Positions 36,834-45,124 of a DNA stretch of 64,000 nt are shown here, in pieces. Numbering within the stretch: position 1 is the stretch's first letter; every line of letters begins with the position of its first letter. A program made the translations under genes and the position numbers. Location of the stretch: positions 26,287-90,286 of the forward strand of contig NZ_JAWHTD010000014.1 of the NCBI RefSeq assembly GCF_032586235.1, read 5' to 3'. The DNA comes from Aestuariicoccus sp032586235 (lineage in GTDB: Bacteria; Pseudomonadota; Alphaproteobacteria; Rhodobacterales; Rhodobacteraceae). The notes beneath the pieces are model-generated. The model had not been told where the DNA came from, did not search any database, and saw only the letters and a program-made list of their open reading frames with translations.

Positions 36834-37735
36834 GCGCGGCCCTCCTTGCGTTCAAAAAGCAGAACCAGACGCTGACGACCGACCGCGCGGATGCCAAAGC
36901 CGTGATCCAGCATGAATTCGGTGACCTCGGGCAGGGTGCTTTCATGCTTCATCCCGCGCTCGAACCCGACATCGGCGGCGACAAAGCGGAATTGCCGGAT
37001 CACCTGCGACGCGCCTTCGAGGATCTCGGGTTCCGCGCCCTCGGCCTCGAGCTTCAGCAGGGTATAGTCGGCGTCACGGGGCAGGGCGTCGTCCAGCCGC
37101 ACCGTGGGGACGTCGATTTTCGTGTCGTACCCCTCAATCGGCAAAAGCGAGGAATCCGCGCTGCCGGATTTCAGGTAGAAGGTCATCGCCTCGGTCGCGT
37201 CCTTCCAGGCGGCGGCGTTCCGCGCGTCATGGCCGGTGACGGCGGGATTGGCGGCGAGATTGCGCTCGAGTGCGGCGAATTCCATCGGCGAAGGCTCGAA
37301 ACTGGTGAGCGAGGCGGTCACGCCGCGCGCCTGCAAGGCCAGCGCCAGATCGCCCACATTGGCGCCGATGTCGACGATACGCGGGTCGGTGCCGAAATCC
37401 ACATGCTCCAGCAGGTATTCGCCGGCTAGCTGCTGCCCGCGCCGCGCCAGGCCTGACAGGTAATAGCTGACCCGGGGGCGGTGCGCGAAGCAATGCACCT
37501 GCGCGCCGTCGTGGCATTCGAAGAGCCCGCTGTCGCCGTCGCGGGCAAAGGTCGGATGGGTGCCGCGGATGCCGCGCGCCGCGGCATTGGCCGCGCGCAG
37601 ATAGGCCTCGCCCTCGAGCTGCGCCAGTGCCGCGGCGCGGCGTTTGCTGGCGCGGCGGGCCGGTTTGATCCGGTCGGCCAGTTGCCACAACGCCAGCCGC
37701 GCACGCAGGACAGCCGGGCTGTCAGGCATCGGCAT
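36830..37735 (-). CDS. FkbM-family methyltransferase
   Basis: A 301-residue SAM-dependent methyltransferase. The SAM-binding motif IVDIGANVGDLALALQARG begins near residue 118, followed by SFEPSPMEFAALERNL and the family-typical VRLDDALPRDADYTLLKLEAEGAEPEIL. FkbM enzymes methylate sugar or lipid-linked hydroxyl groups. The start overlaps glyQ by 14 bases and the stop overlaps the DUF6446-type gene. The substrate is unknown. Confidence 0.85.
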   Translation of the reverse strand: MPMPDSPAVLRARLALWQLADRIKPARRASKRRAAALAQLEGEAYLRAANAAARGIRGTHPTFARDGDSGLFECHDGAQVHCFAHRPRVSYYLSGLARRGQQLAGEYLLEHVDFGTDPRIVDIGANVGDLALALQARGVTASLTSFEPSPMEFAALERNLAANPAVTGHDARNAAAWKDATEAMTFYLKSGSADSSLLPIEGYDTKIDVPTVRLDDALPRDADYTLLKLEAEGAEPEILEGASQVIRQFRFVAADVGFERGMKHESTLPEVTEFMLDHGFGIRAVGRQRLVLLFERKEGRA

Positions 37736-38654
37736 ATCCCCCGGCCTCGGTCATCACGAAGGCGTCGGCGCACATCTTGGCCAGCGTCCGCACCCGCCCG
37801 ATATAGGCCTGCCGCTCGGTGACCGAGATCACGCCCCGCGCGTCCAGCAGGTTGAAGACATGGCTGGCCTTGATGCACTGGTCATAGGCGGGCTGCGCCA
37901 TGACGATGCGGCGGCCGGTCTTGGGGTCGGTGGCAGGCTGGTCGAGGATGCGGGCGCATTCGGCCTCGGCATCCTCGAAATGTCGAAGCAGAACCTCGGT
38001 GTCGGCCACGTCGAAATTCCAGCGGGCGTATTGCGCCTCGGCCTCGCGGAAGACATCGCCATAAGTCAGCGGGATGGGCGCGTCGGGGTCGTTGAAGGGC
38101 ATCTCGTTGCCGTCGTCATAGCCCAGCACATACATCGCCAGCCGCTCCAGCCCGTAGGTGAGCTCGCCCGCGACGGGGTGGCAATCGTGTCCGCCGACCT
38201 GCTGGAAATAGGTGAACTGGCTCACCTCCATACCGTCGCACCAGACCTCCCATCCCAGGCCCCAGGCGCCCAGCGTGGGGCTTTCCCAGTCGTCCTCGAC
38301 AAAGCGGATGTCGTGCATCCCCATGTCGATCCCGATCGCCTCGAGCGAGCCGAGATAGATGTCCTGCAGATCGGCCGGCGAGGGTTTGATGATCACCTGG
38401 AACTGGTAGTAATGCTGCCAGCGGTTCGGGCTGTCGCCATAGCGCCCGTCCGTGGGGCGGCGCGAGGGCTGGACATAGGCCGCCGTCCAGGGCTTTGAGC
38501 CGAGGCTGCGCAGCGTGGTGGCGGGGTGAAAGGTGCCCGCGCCTACCTCCATGTCGTAGGGCTGCAGGATGGTGCAGCCGCGCGCGGCCCAATAGGTCTG
38601 CAAACGCAGGATAATGTCCTGAAAGCTGCGCGGTTTGTCGGCACTGTCGGTCAT
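37722..38654 (-). CDS. glyQ: Glycyl-tRNA synthetase alpha subunit
   Basis: A 310-residue class II synthetase subunit that activates glycine. Characteristic stretches: SFQDIILRLQTYWAARGC, LQPYDMEVGAGTFHPATTLR, YVQPSRRPTDGRYGDSPNR, FEDDWE-like FVEDDWESPTLGAWGLGWEV and FTYFQQVGG. The ATG at 38654 starts MTDSADKPRSF and is the normal family start. It heads the glyQ-fkbM-DUF6446-glyS unit. A 153-base divergent region separates it from the exported pseudoprotease. Confidence 0.97.
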   Translation of the reverse strand: MTDSADKPRSFQDIILRLQTYWAARGCTILQPYDMEVGAGTFHPATTLRSLGSKPWTAAYVQPSRRPTDGRYGDSPNRWQHYYQFQVIIKPSPADLQDIYLGSLEAIGIDMGMHDIRFVEDDWESPTLGAWGLGWEVWCDGMEVSQFTYFQQVGGHDCHPVAGELTYGLERLAMYVLGYDDGNEMPFNDPDAPIPLTYGDVFREAEAQYARWNFDVADTEVLLRHFEDAEAECARILDQPATDPKTGRRIVMAQPAYDQCIKASHVFNLLDARGVISVTERQAYIGRVRTLAKMCADAFVMTEAGGYADA

Positions 38655-38807
38655 CTGCGGCTCCGTTGCTTTGGCCGTCTGATTATGCGCCGCGGCCACA
38701 AGGGTCAATTGCGGGACGGGCCATATTTTTTTCAGGTGCATGGGCGGCGGCTTTTGTTAAACATGGGGCATAACCGGAGACGGGCAGACCAGAAGGCAGA
38801 TTTGAGC

Positions 38808-40526
38808 ATGACACGATTTCTACCGGCACTGATTGCGGTGCTGTTTTTAACGGTAACGATGACGGCGACCCGGGCGGCGGCGCAGCAGGCCTATATCCAG
38901 ATCGAGGCGCAACCCAGCCTGACCCAGGCCGAACAGAGGGTGCGCGACTATGCCACCTATCTGGCGGATGTGAACGGCTTTGCGCTCGGCGGTGGCTGGT
39001 ATGGCATCGCGCTGGGCCCCTTCGCCGCCGGCGAGGCCGACGCGCTGCGCCGTCAACTGATCGGGCAGGGGCAGATCCCGGGCGATGCCTATCTGTCGGA
39101 GCGCGCTGATTATCAGCGCCGGTTCTGGCCCGTGGGGGCCGAGGCCGCGCCTGCGCCCATGACCGACAGCGCCGAGGCTGCCCCCGCGCCCGATCCGGTC
39201 GTCCCCGACGAAACCCCGCGCCAGGCGCGCGCCAGCGAGGCGCAGCTGACCCGCGCCGAACGCGAGGCGCTGCAGGTCGCGCTGCAATGGGCCGGGTTCT
39301 ACGACGCCGCCATCGACGGCGCCTTCGGTCGCGGCACGCGCCGGTCCATGGCGGGCTGGCAGACGGCCAACGGGTTCGAGCCGACGGGCATTCTGACCAC
39401 CCGCCAGCGCGCCGAGCTTTTGCGCCAGTACAACGCCGTGTTGGACGGGCTGGGGATGCGGCTGGTTACAGACACGCGCGCCGGGATCAGCATCGAGCTG
39501 CCCATGGATGCGCTGGCCTTCGACAGCGTCGAGGCGCCCTTCGTGCAATACGGCCCCACCGGCGATCTGCCGGTGCGGGTGCTGCTGATCAGCCAGCCGG
39601 GCGACCGCACCACGATGAACGGCCTTTACGAGATCATGCAGACGCTGGAGATCGTCCCGCTGGACGGCGAGCGGGAGCGCGCGCAGAGCGGCTTTCTGCT
39701 GACCGGCGCGAACGCCCGCATCGTCAGCCATACCGAAGTCAGGCTCGAGGACGGGGCGATCAAGGGCTTCACGCTGATCTGGCCCGCGGGCGACGAGGAG
39801 CGCCGGACGCGGGTTCTGGCCCTCATGCGCCAAAGCTTTGCCACCACCGATGCGGTGCTGGACCCGGCCGCCGTCAGCGGCGAGGCGCAATCGGTCGACC
39901 TGGTGTCGGGGCTGCGGGTGCGCAAGCCCAAGGTCACGGCCTCGGGCTTTTTCGTCGACAACGGCGGCAGCGTGGTGACCAGTGCTGCGGCGGTCGAGGC
40001 CTGCGCGCGCATCACCATCGAGGACGATTTCGAAATGCGTCTGGCGGCCAGCAACGGCGATCTGGGCGTCGCGGTGCTGCGGCCCGTGGATGCGCTGGCC
40101 CCGCGCGGCTATGCGGCCTTCCAGATGTCAACGCCCCGGCTGCAATCCGAGGTCGCCGTGTCGGGCTATTCCTTCGGCGGCGTGCTGAGCGCGCCGACGC
40201 TGACCTTCGGCCGGCTTGAGGATCTGCGCGGGCTGGAGGGCGACACGCGGCTCAAACGGCTGGCGTTGGCGTCGCTGCCGGGCGATGCGGGCGGGCCGGT
40301 CTTCGACACCGGCGGCGCGGTTCTGGGCATGCTGCTGCCGCGCGAGGACGGCGCGCGACAACTGCCCGATAACGTGAGCTTTGCCGCGCAGGCGGATGAA
40401 ATCATGGCGCTTTTCGAGGATGCCGGGGTGAACGGGCAATCCACCGAACAGGTGGCGGTGATGGCGCCGGAGGATCTGACCTCATTGGCGACGGGGATCA
40501 CGGTGCTGGTCAGCTGCTGGGAGTAA
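38808..40526 (+). CDS. Exported peptidoglycan-binding protein with a degenerate trypsin-like domain
   Basis: A 572-residue protein with a signal peptide (MTRFLPALIAVLFLTVTMTA, cleavage near 25). A SPOR-like segment follows (ALGGGWYGIALGPF), then a Pro/Ala linker and a peptidoglycan_binding_1 domain at about 147-205 (LQWAGFYDAAIDGAFGRGTR). The C-terminal third has a trypsin-like fold pattern, but the catalytic residues are changed: the His site reads VVTSAAAVEAC (about 388-398) instead of TAAH, and the Ser site reads LPGDAGGPVFD (about 489-499) instead of GDSGG. Asp is kept in DLGVAVL. It probably binds peptidoglycan and a partner without proteolysis. Confidence 0.83.
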   Translation: MTRFLPALIAVLFLTVTMTATRAAAQQAYIQIEAQPSLTQAEQRVRDYATYLADVNGFALGGGWYGIALGPFAAGEADALRRQLIGQGQIPGDAYLSERADYQRRFWPVGAEAAPAPMTDSAEAAPAPDPVVPDETPRQARASEAQLTRAEREALQVALQWAGFYDAAIDGAFGRGTRRSMAGWQTANGFEPTGILTTRQRAELLRQYNAVLDGLGMRLVTDTRAGISIELPMDALAFDSVEAPFVQYGPTGDLPVRVLLISQPGDRTTMNGLYEIMQTLEIVPLDGERERAQSGFLLTGANARIVSHTEVRLEDGAIKGFTLIWPAGDEERRTRVLALMRQSFATTDAVLDPAAVSGEAQSVDLVSGLRVRKPKVTASGFFVDNGGSVVTSAAAVEACARITIEDDFEMRLAASNGDLGVAVLRPVDALAPRGYAAFQMSTPRLQSEVAVSGYSFGGVLSAPTLTFGRLEDLRGLEGDTRLKRLALASLPGDAGGPVFDTGGAVLGMLLPREDGARQLPDNVSFAAQADEIMALFEDAGVNGQSTEQVAVMAPEDLTSLATGITVLVSCWE

Positions 40527-40547
40527 GGTCCGCCGGAAGGCCCCGGA

Positions 40548-41480
40548 TCAGGTCCGGGGCCGTGTTGCGCCGGAACCGAAGAGCCCGCTCAAAGCCCGCC
40601 ACTGGCTGAGGCCGACGCCCGCAAGGATCAGCACCAGCGCGATCAGAAGCGAGGGGCGCAGCGGCTCGTCCAGCAGCCAGACGCCCAGGATCACCGACCA
40701 TAGCGGCACCTGGTAATTGGTCAGGCTCATGAACACCGGCCCAGCGCTGCGGATCACCAGGACCCGCAACAGGTTAGCCCCGGCGGTCGGCACCAGCCCT
40801 AGGAAGGCCAGCAGTATCAGCGTATGGGTGTCGGGCAGGGGCGGCGGGCCTTCGACCGCCCAGGCCAGCGGCACCACCAGCGCCATGCCGAAGAGCATCG
40901 GCATCGCCGCCAACCCGATCGCATCCACCGGCGGCAGGCGGCGCATCATTACCGAACTGACCGCATAGCAGCCCGCCGCCGCGAGGCAGGCCAGCCGCCC
41001 GGCGGGTTCCAGCGCCGCGCCGGTCGAGGCGAGGGCCTCATCGCCGATCAGAACGACGACGCCGACAAAGCCGATGAGAAAGCCCGCGATGCGGCGCGGC
41101 CCCATGCGCTCGCCCGGGATGAAAAGATGCGCCAGCGGCAACACCATCAGCACGACCGCCGCCATGCTGACCCCGGCAAAGCCCGAGGTCACATATTGCT
41201 GGCCCCAGCTGAGCAGCATGAACGGCACCGCCGAGCTGAGCATGCCGATCACCGCCAGCAGGCCCCACGGGCGTTGCCCGCTCTGGAACAAAGGCCAGCC
41301 GCGCAGACCCCAGATGAACAGCGTCAGCAGCGCAGCAAAGCTGATGCGCGCGGCGGCGAGCCAAAAGGGTGTGATTCCTTCGAGCGCCAGCTCGATGATC
41401 ATGAAAGTCGCGCCCCAGATCAGCCCCAGCGTGCCCACCATGGCCCAGCTGCCGGGCGTGATCTTCGGTTCGGTCTGCAT
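40548..41480 (-). CDS. EamA/DMT-family transporter
   Basis: A 310-residue inner-membrane protein with ten predicted helices in two EamA repeats. The first repeat opens GLIWGATFMIIELALEG and the second ends PLWSVILGVWLLDEPLRPSL, a family signature. DMT members export amino acids, drugs or metabolites. The ligand is not identifiable. The gene is convergent with the pseudoprotease and divergent from the 27-residue ORF. The ribosome site before the ATG is weak. Confidence 0.88.
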   Translation of the reverse strand: MQTEPKITPGSWAMVGTLGLIWGATFMIIELALEGITPFWLAAARISFAALLTLFIWGLRGWPLFQSGQRPWGLLAVIGMLSSAVPFMLLSWGQQYVTSGFAGVSMAAVVLMVLPLAHLFIPGERMGPRRIAGFLIGFVGVVVLIGDEALASTGAALEPAGRLACLAAAGCYAVSSVMMRRLPPVDAIGLAAMPMLFGMALVVPLAWAVEGPPPLPDTHTLILLAFLGLVPTAGANLLRVLVIRSAGPVFMSLTNYQVPLWSVILGVWLLDEPLRPSLLIALVLILAGVGLSQWRALSGLFGSGATRPRT

Positions 41481-41534
41481 AAAAATTCACCACTCGGTCC
41501 ATGGGTTGCGCGAAGCCGCGCCGATGGCGGTTGT

Positions 41535-41548
41535 CTCGACCGGTCGAG
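41535..41548. promoter_or_regulatory. 14-bp perfect palindrome in a divergent promoter region
   Basis: CTCGACCGGTCGAG is self-complementary. It lies between the EamA start (41480) and the microprotein start (41590), where an operator for either gene could be. No regulator is identified. Confidence 0.4.
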
Positions 41549-41589
41549 CGGTTACCTTAAACGTCTACAGACCGATAGGAGGGGTTTTC

Positions 41590-41673
41590 ATGGACGCGTT
41601 CTTTGTTTTGCCGATCTTCATTCTTCTGGTGCTGCTCGGGTGGTGCGTGCTGCAGTTGAAGGACGATCTCTGA
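41590..41673 (+). CDS. 27-residue single-helix membrane microprotein
   Basis: The ORF starts with ATG at 41590 after a near-perfect Shine-Dalgarno TAGGAGGGG, about six bases upstream. The product MDAFFVLPIFILLVLLGWCV plus LQLKDDL is one hydrophobic helix (residues 4-22) ending in a charged KDD tail, so its C-terminus probably faces the cytoplasm. A 10-bp hairpin follows 24 bases after the stop, giving a complete small transcription unit. I do not recognise the family. Evidence for translation is the ribosome site and the well-formed membrane segment; no homology check was possible. Confidence 0.65.
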   Translation: MDAFFVLPIFILLVLLGWCVLQLKDDL

Positions 41674-41696
41674 CCGGACGCCGCTTGCGGCGCGAT

Positions 41697-41720
41697 GGCC
41701 CGGGCGCAACCGCCCGGGCC
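41697..41720. terminator. Hairpin terminator between the microprotein and ilvC
   Basis: GGCCCGGGCG (41697-41706) and CGCCCGGGCC (41711-41720) form a 10-bp stem with loop CAAC, followed on the plus strand by CTTC. It lies between convergent genes and may serve both. The U-tracts are weak. Confidence 0.6.
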
Positions 41721-41738
41721 CTTCATGACTGACCGGGG

Positions 41739-42761
41739 TCAGTTCTTTTCCTTGTCGACCATCTTGCCCGCGGAAATCCACGGCATCATGGCGCGCAGCT
41801 TTTCGCCGACTGCCTCGATCTGGTGGGCGTCGTTGATGCGACGGGTCGCCTTGAACGACGGCTGGCCCACGGCGTTTTCCAGCATGAAGTCACGCACGAA
41901 CTTGCCGTTCTGGATGTCGGTCAGAACCGCCTTCATTTTCGCCTTGGTCTCGTCATAGGGCAGGATGCGCGGGCCAGAGACGTATTCGCCGTATTCCGCG
42001 GTGTTCGAGATCGAGTAGTTCATGTTGGCGATGCCGCCCTCATAGATCAGGTCGACGATCAGCTTCACCTCGTGCAGGCATTCGAAATAGGCCATCTCGG
42101 GGGCGTAGCCCGCCTCGACCAGGGTTTCGAAGCCCATGCGGATCAGCTCGACCAGGCCACCGCAGAGCACGGCCTGCTCGCCGAAGAGGTCGGTTTCGCA
42201 TTCTTCCTTGAAGTCGGTCTCGATGATGCCCGACCGACCGCCACCGATGGCCGAGCAGTAGGACAGGCCGATTTCCAGCGCGCGGCCCGAGGCGTCGTTG
42301 TTGACGGCCACCAGGCAGGGCACGCCGCCGCCCTTGGTGTATTCGCCGCGCACGGTGTGGCCGGGGCCCTTGGGCGCCATCATGATCACGTCGACGCCGG
42401 GCTTGGGCTCGATCAGGCCGAAATGCACGTTGAGCCCGTGGGCGAACGCGATGGCCGCGCCGTCGCGCAGGTTGTCGTGGACGTATTTCTTGTAGGTCTC
42501 GGCCTGCAGTTCGTCGGGCATGGTGAACATGATCAGGTCGCACCAGGCCGCGGCCTCGGCGATGCCCATGACCTTGAGCCCTTCGCCTTCGGCCTTCTTG
42601 GCCGAGGGCGAGCCCTCGCGCAGGGCGACGACGACGTTCTTGGCGCCGCTGTCGCGCAGGTTCAGCGCATGGGCGTGGCCCTGGCTGCCGTAGCCCAGGA
42701 TGGCCACTTTCATGTCCTTGATCAGGTTGATGTCGCAATCGCGGTCGTAATACACGCGCAT
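41739..42761 (-). CDS. ilvC: Ketol-acid reductoisomerase (class I)
   Basis: Second enzyme of valine, leucine and isoleucine synthesis: NADPH- and Mg-dependent isomerisation and reduction of acetohydroxyacids. The ATG at 42761 follows GGAGG and starts MRVYYDRDCDINLIKDMKVA. The NADPH-binding motif GYGSQGHAHALNLRDSG (about 25-41), the GPGH loop, and the metal ligands in DLFGEQAVLCGG and ECLHEVKLIVDLIYEGG are present. At 340 residues it is a class I enzyme. Two Lrp-family genes are divergent from it and may respond to branched-chain amino acids. Confidence 0.98.
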   Translation of the reverse strand: MRVYYDRDCDINLIKDMKVAILGYGSQGHAHALNLRDSGAKNVVVALREGSPSAKKAEGEGLKVMGIAEAAAWCDLIMFTMPDELQAETYKKYVHDNLRDGAAIAFAHGLNVHFGLIEPKPGVDVIMMAPKGPGHTVRGEYTKGGGVPCLVAVNNDASGRALEIGLSYCSAIGGGRSGIIETDFKEECETDLFGEQAVLCGGLVELIRMGFETLVEAGYAPEMAYFECLHEVKLIVDLIYEGGIANMNYSISNTAEYGEYVSGPRILPYDETKAKMKAVLTDIQNGKFVRDFMLENAVGQPSFKATRRINDAHQIEAVGEKLRAMMPWISAGKMVDKEKN

Positions 42762-42830
42762 GGTTGGTCCTCCGGTTATGTGACTGCGGCGCACTCTAGG
42801 CGGGCGGCAGAGAGGGTGTTTGCGTTTTTT

Positions 42831-42852
42831 GAGTATTTTTGCCAAGAAGAAG
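42831..42852. repeat. Diverged copy of a Rhodobacterales intergenic repeat
   Basis: GAGTATTTTTGCCAAGAAG and on, in the ilvC-lrp region, matches the form '(C)GGGATATTTRTGACCAGA' found twice at 52805-52956: a G-rich start, a T-run, a GCCA/GACCA block and GAAG. I recall this element as frequent between Rhodobacterales genes. The assignment is by pattern. Confidence 0.45.
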
Positions 42853-42890
42853 AGAAATCATTCTCTGAATTGCAGGTAAGCGGTAAAATC

Positions 42891-43346
42891 ATGCTCGATA
42901 ACACGGATCGGCGTATTCTGCGCCAGTATCAGGCGGCGCCGGATCTGGCGGCGGGCGATCTGGCCGAACGGGCAGGTGTCACGCCCTCGACCCTGGGCCG
43001 CCGGCTGGAGCGGATGCGGGCGGCAGGCGTGCTGCGCGGCGTGCGCGGGGTCGTTCACTGGCCTGCGCTGGGGTACGAGGTCGAGGTCAGCCTGCGGGTG
43101 ACGCTGGACAAGACGCAATCGCGCGCCTTCGACGACTTCATCGAGGCGGCGCGCGAGGTGCCGGAGGTGACCGAGATCCAGACCTTTCTGGGCCAGGTGG
43201 ATGTGCGGCTTTACGTGGTGGCGCGCGACATGGCGCATTACCAGCAGATTTACCGCGACAGGGTGCTGATGCTGCCCCATATCGCCGATATCGAGGCGCT
43301 GATGCATGTGGCGCGGGTCAAGGCCGCCGAGAGGCTGCCGCTGTGA
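42891..43346 (+). CDS. Lrp/AsnC-family transcriptional regulator (first)
   Basis: A 151-residue feast/famine regulator. The N-terminal helix-turn-helix is LAERAGVTPSTLGRRLERMR (about residues 24-43). The C-terminal RAM ligand domain follows, with VPEVTEIQTFLGQVDVRLYVVA. It begins MLDNTDRRILRQYQ, the normal Lrp start. A GTGA overlap couples it to a second Lrp-family gene. Both are divergent from ilvC, so control of branched-chain amino acid synthesis is a fair inference. Confidence 0.9.
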   Translation: MLDNTDRRILRQYQAAPDLAAGDLAERAGVTPSTLGRRLERMRAAGVLRGVRGVVHWPALGYEVEVSLRVTLDKTQSRAFDDFIEAAREVPEVTEIQTFLGQVDVRLYVVARDMAHYQQIYRDRVLMLPHIADIEALMHVARVKAAERLPL

Positions 43347-43798
43347 TCGCGCTCGACGCCACCGACCGCGCGCTCATTCGGGCGCTGACCGAGGATGCCA
43401 CCCGCAGCGCCGGGGCGTTGGGGCGCGCGCTGGGCCTGTCGCAGCCGGCCTGCTGGCGCCGGATCCGGCGGCTGGAAGAGGCGGGCGTCTTCGAGGGCCG
43501 CAGGCTCGACCTCGATCTGCAGGCGCTGGGGTTCGGGGTGACGGTGTTTCTGGGCATCAAGCTGGCCACCAAGGGCCGCGTCAGCCTGGAGGATTTCGAA
43601 CGCGCGGTCACCGCCATCCCCGAGGTACAGACGGTGGAACACGTGCTGGGCATGTACGATTACCGCCTGCGGGTCGTGGCCCGCGACATCCCCGATTTCG
43701 AGCGTGTGCTGCGGCGGCGGATCATGACTTTGCCCGGGGTCGGCAATGTCGAGGCGAACGTGCTTTTGAGCGAAGAGCGCCGTCCCGGCCCGATCTGA
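43343..43798 (+). CDS. Lrp/AsnC-family transcriptional regulator (second)
   Basis: A 151-residue paralogue-like partner, starting with GTG that overlaps the previous stop (GTGA). It opens IALDATDRALIRALTEDATR, with the recognition helix in LGLSQPACWRRIRRLE and the RAM segment VQTVEHVLGMYDYRLRVVA. In similar tandem pairs the two proteins form hetero-octamers. The sensed amino acid is unknown. Confidence 0.9.
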   Translation: MIALDATDRALIRALTEDATRSAGALGRALGLSQPACWRRIRRLEEAGVFEGRRLDLDLQALGFGVTVFLGIKLATKGRVSLEDFERAVTAIPEVQTVEHVLGMYDYRLRVVARDIPDFERVLRRRIMTLPGVGNVEANVLLSEERRPGPI

Positions 43799-43807
43799 GC
43801 ATCGGCC

Positions 43808-44911
43808 TCAGGCGATGCGGGCAAGCGCCTGCGCTTCGTAGCCGCGCAGGGCATAGCGCGACATGTCGCCGGTGCATTCGGCATGGGCCAGTTCCGGAAA
43901 GAGGCCGATGATTTCGTCCCGTGCCGCGTCGTCGACCGATTGCAGCGTCTGTTTGCCGGGGAAGAGCGATTCCGACGGGCAGGCCTCGGCAAAGACGATC
44001 TGGTGGGCGTCGAAGAGAAAGTGGATGTATTCGACCGACGCGCGTTCCTCGACGCGGATGGCGGCCTCGTCGATCAGGTGTTTCGCGGCGACCAGAACCT
44101 CGCTCTGGCCGAAGAGCAGTTCCGCCTGTGCGCCCCGGATCAGCATCCGGTGGTTCTGCGACACCCAGAGATCGCGGACATTGCCGAGCGCGCCCGCGCG
44201 GATGCGCACCGGCGCGTGGTGGCCCGTGCCCGGCATCCGGCGCGCGCCGATCCAGCGGATTTCCTGCGGGCCGTTGTCCAGCGTGTTGACCCGGTCGCCT
44301 ACCTGCAGCGTTTCAATAAAACGCGGGCCGTCCGGGGTTTCGATCAGGGTGCCGCGGGTGAAGCAGATGGGGATCCAGTCGTTCAACTCGCTGGAAAAGG
44401 CGCCGTCGGCGGCTTCGGTGCCGTCGATCGTGCCGTCGCGGTTGTAGTCGACGTCGGTATAGGTGTCGACGTCGATCGGGTTCACGCCCGCCTCGACCTG
44501 GCCGACCAGGTCGACGCCCGCGACCATGGCCAGTTCCTGCAGCACCGGCGCGCCCGCGTCGGTCGAGGTCAGCTCGCCCGCGTCGAACCGCAGATAGGTG
44601 TCGCCCATGCCGCTGCGGCCATCGGGGATCTCGGCCCCGTCGCCGCTGCCGGTGTAGCTGTAGGTGTATTTCGGGACGTCGTTGTAATAATCGCTGGCGT
44701 TGTCGTAGACGACGATGCCCACGATCACCGACTCGTCGGTCAGCACGCCATCGACGGTCACGTTTTCGACCAGCAGCGCGACGATATCGTCGCTTTCGAA
44801 CACCGCCTCGCCGTCGTGGATTTTCAATTGCCCGCCGCCCCTGGCGGCTGTGTTCGCCTTGGGGTCGTTCAGAATACTGAACCCGTTCAGAAGAAGGGTT
44901 GTAGAGGCCAT
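43808..44911 (-). CDS. Hint-domain (hedgehog/intein fold) protein
   Basis: A 367-residue protein. The C-terminal half is a Hint domain that begins at Cys183 in ICFTRGTLIETPDGPRFIET, continues LQVGDRVNTLDNGPQEIRW and includes SQNHRMLIRG, LFGQSEVLVAAKHL. The N-terminal half is Asp-rich (DYYNDVPKYTYSYTGSGDG; DVDYNRDGTIDGTEAADG, an EF-hand-like or dockerin-like loop). Such proteins are abundant in Rhodobacterales and are thought to self-process, with possible secretion. No signal peptide is evident. Its stop is 10 bases past the convergent second Lrp gene. Confidence 0.82.
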   Translation of the reverse strand: MASTTLLLNGFSILNDPKANTAARGGGQLKIHDGEAVFESDDIVALLVENVTVDGVLTDESVIVGIVVYDNASDYYNDVPKYTYSYTGSGDGAEIPDGRSGMGDTYLRFDAGELTSTDAGAPVLQELAMVAGVDLVGQVEAGVNPIDVDTYTDVDYNRDGTIDGTEAADGAFSSELNDWIPICFTRGTLIETPDGPRFIETLQVGDRVNTLDNGPQEIRWIGARRMPGTGHHAPVRIRAGALGNVRDLWVSQNHRMLIRGAQAELLFGQSEVLVAAKHLIDEAAIRVEERASVEYIHFLFDAHQIVFAEACPSESLFPGKQTLQSVDDAARDEIIGLFPELAHAECTGDMSRYALRGYEAQALARIA

Positions 44912-45124
44912 GCCCGCTCGCTCAATCACGCGGGTCTTTGCCCGCTTTTGTCGTTTTGAAGGCAACTTAGAGCATTTTTCGCGACATGGGAATCGGCGAA
45001 ACACGTTTTAAGTGTTGTGCTGCGGCAGTTTGGCCGCGGTCGGGGCCGGGCTGCGGCAATTGGGGGTTTTGCCAAGACGCCGCAATCGCGATAGCCACGG
45101 GGGCAATCAGGAATGGAGGTTTTG

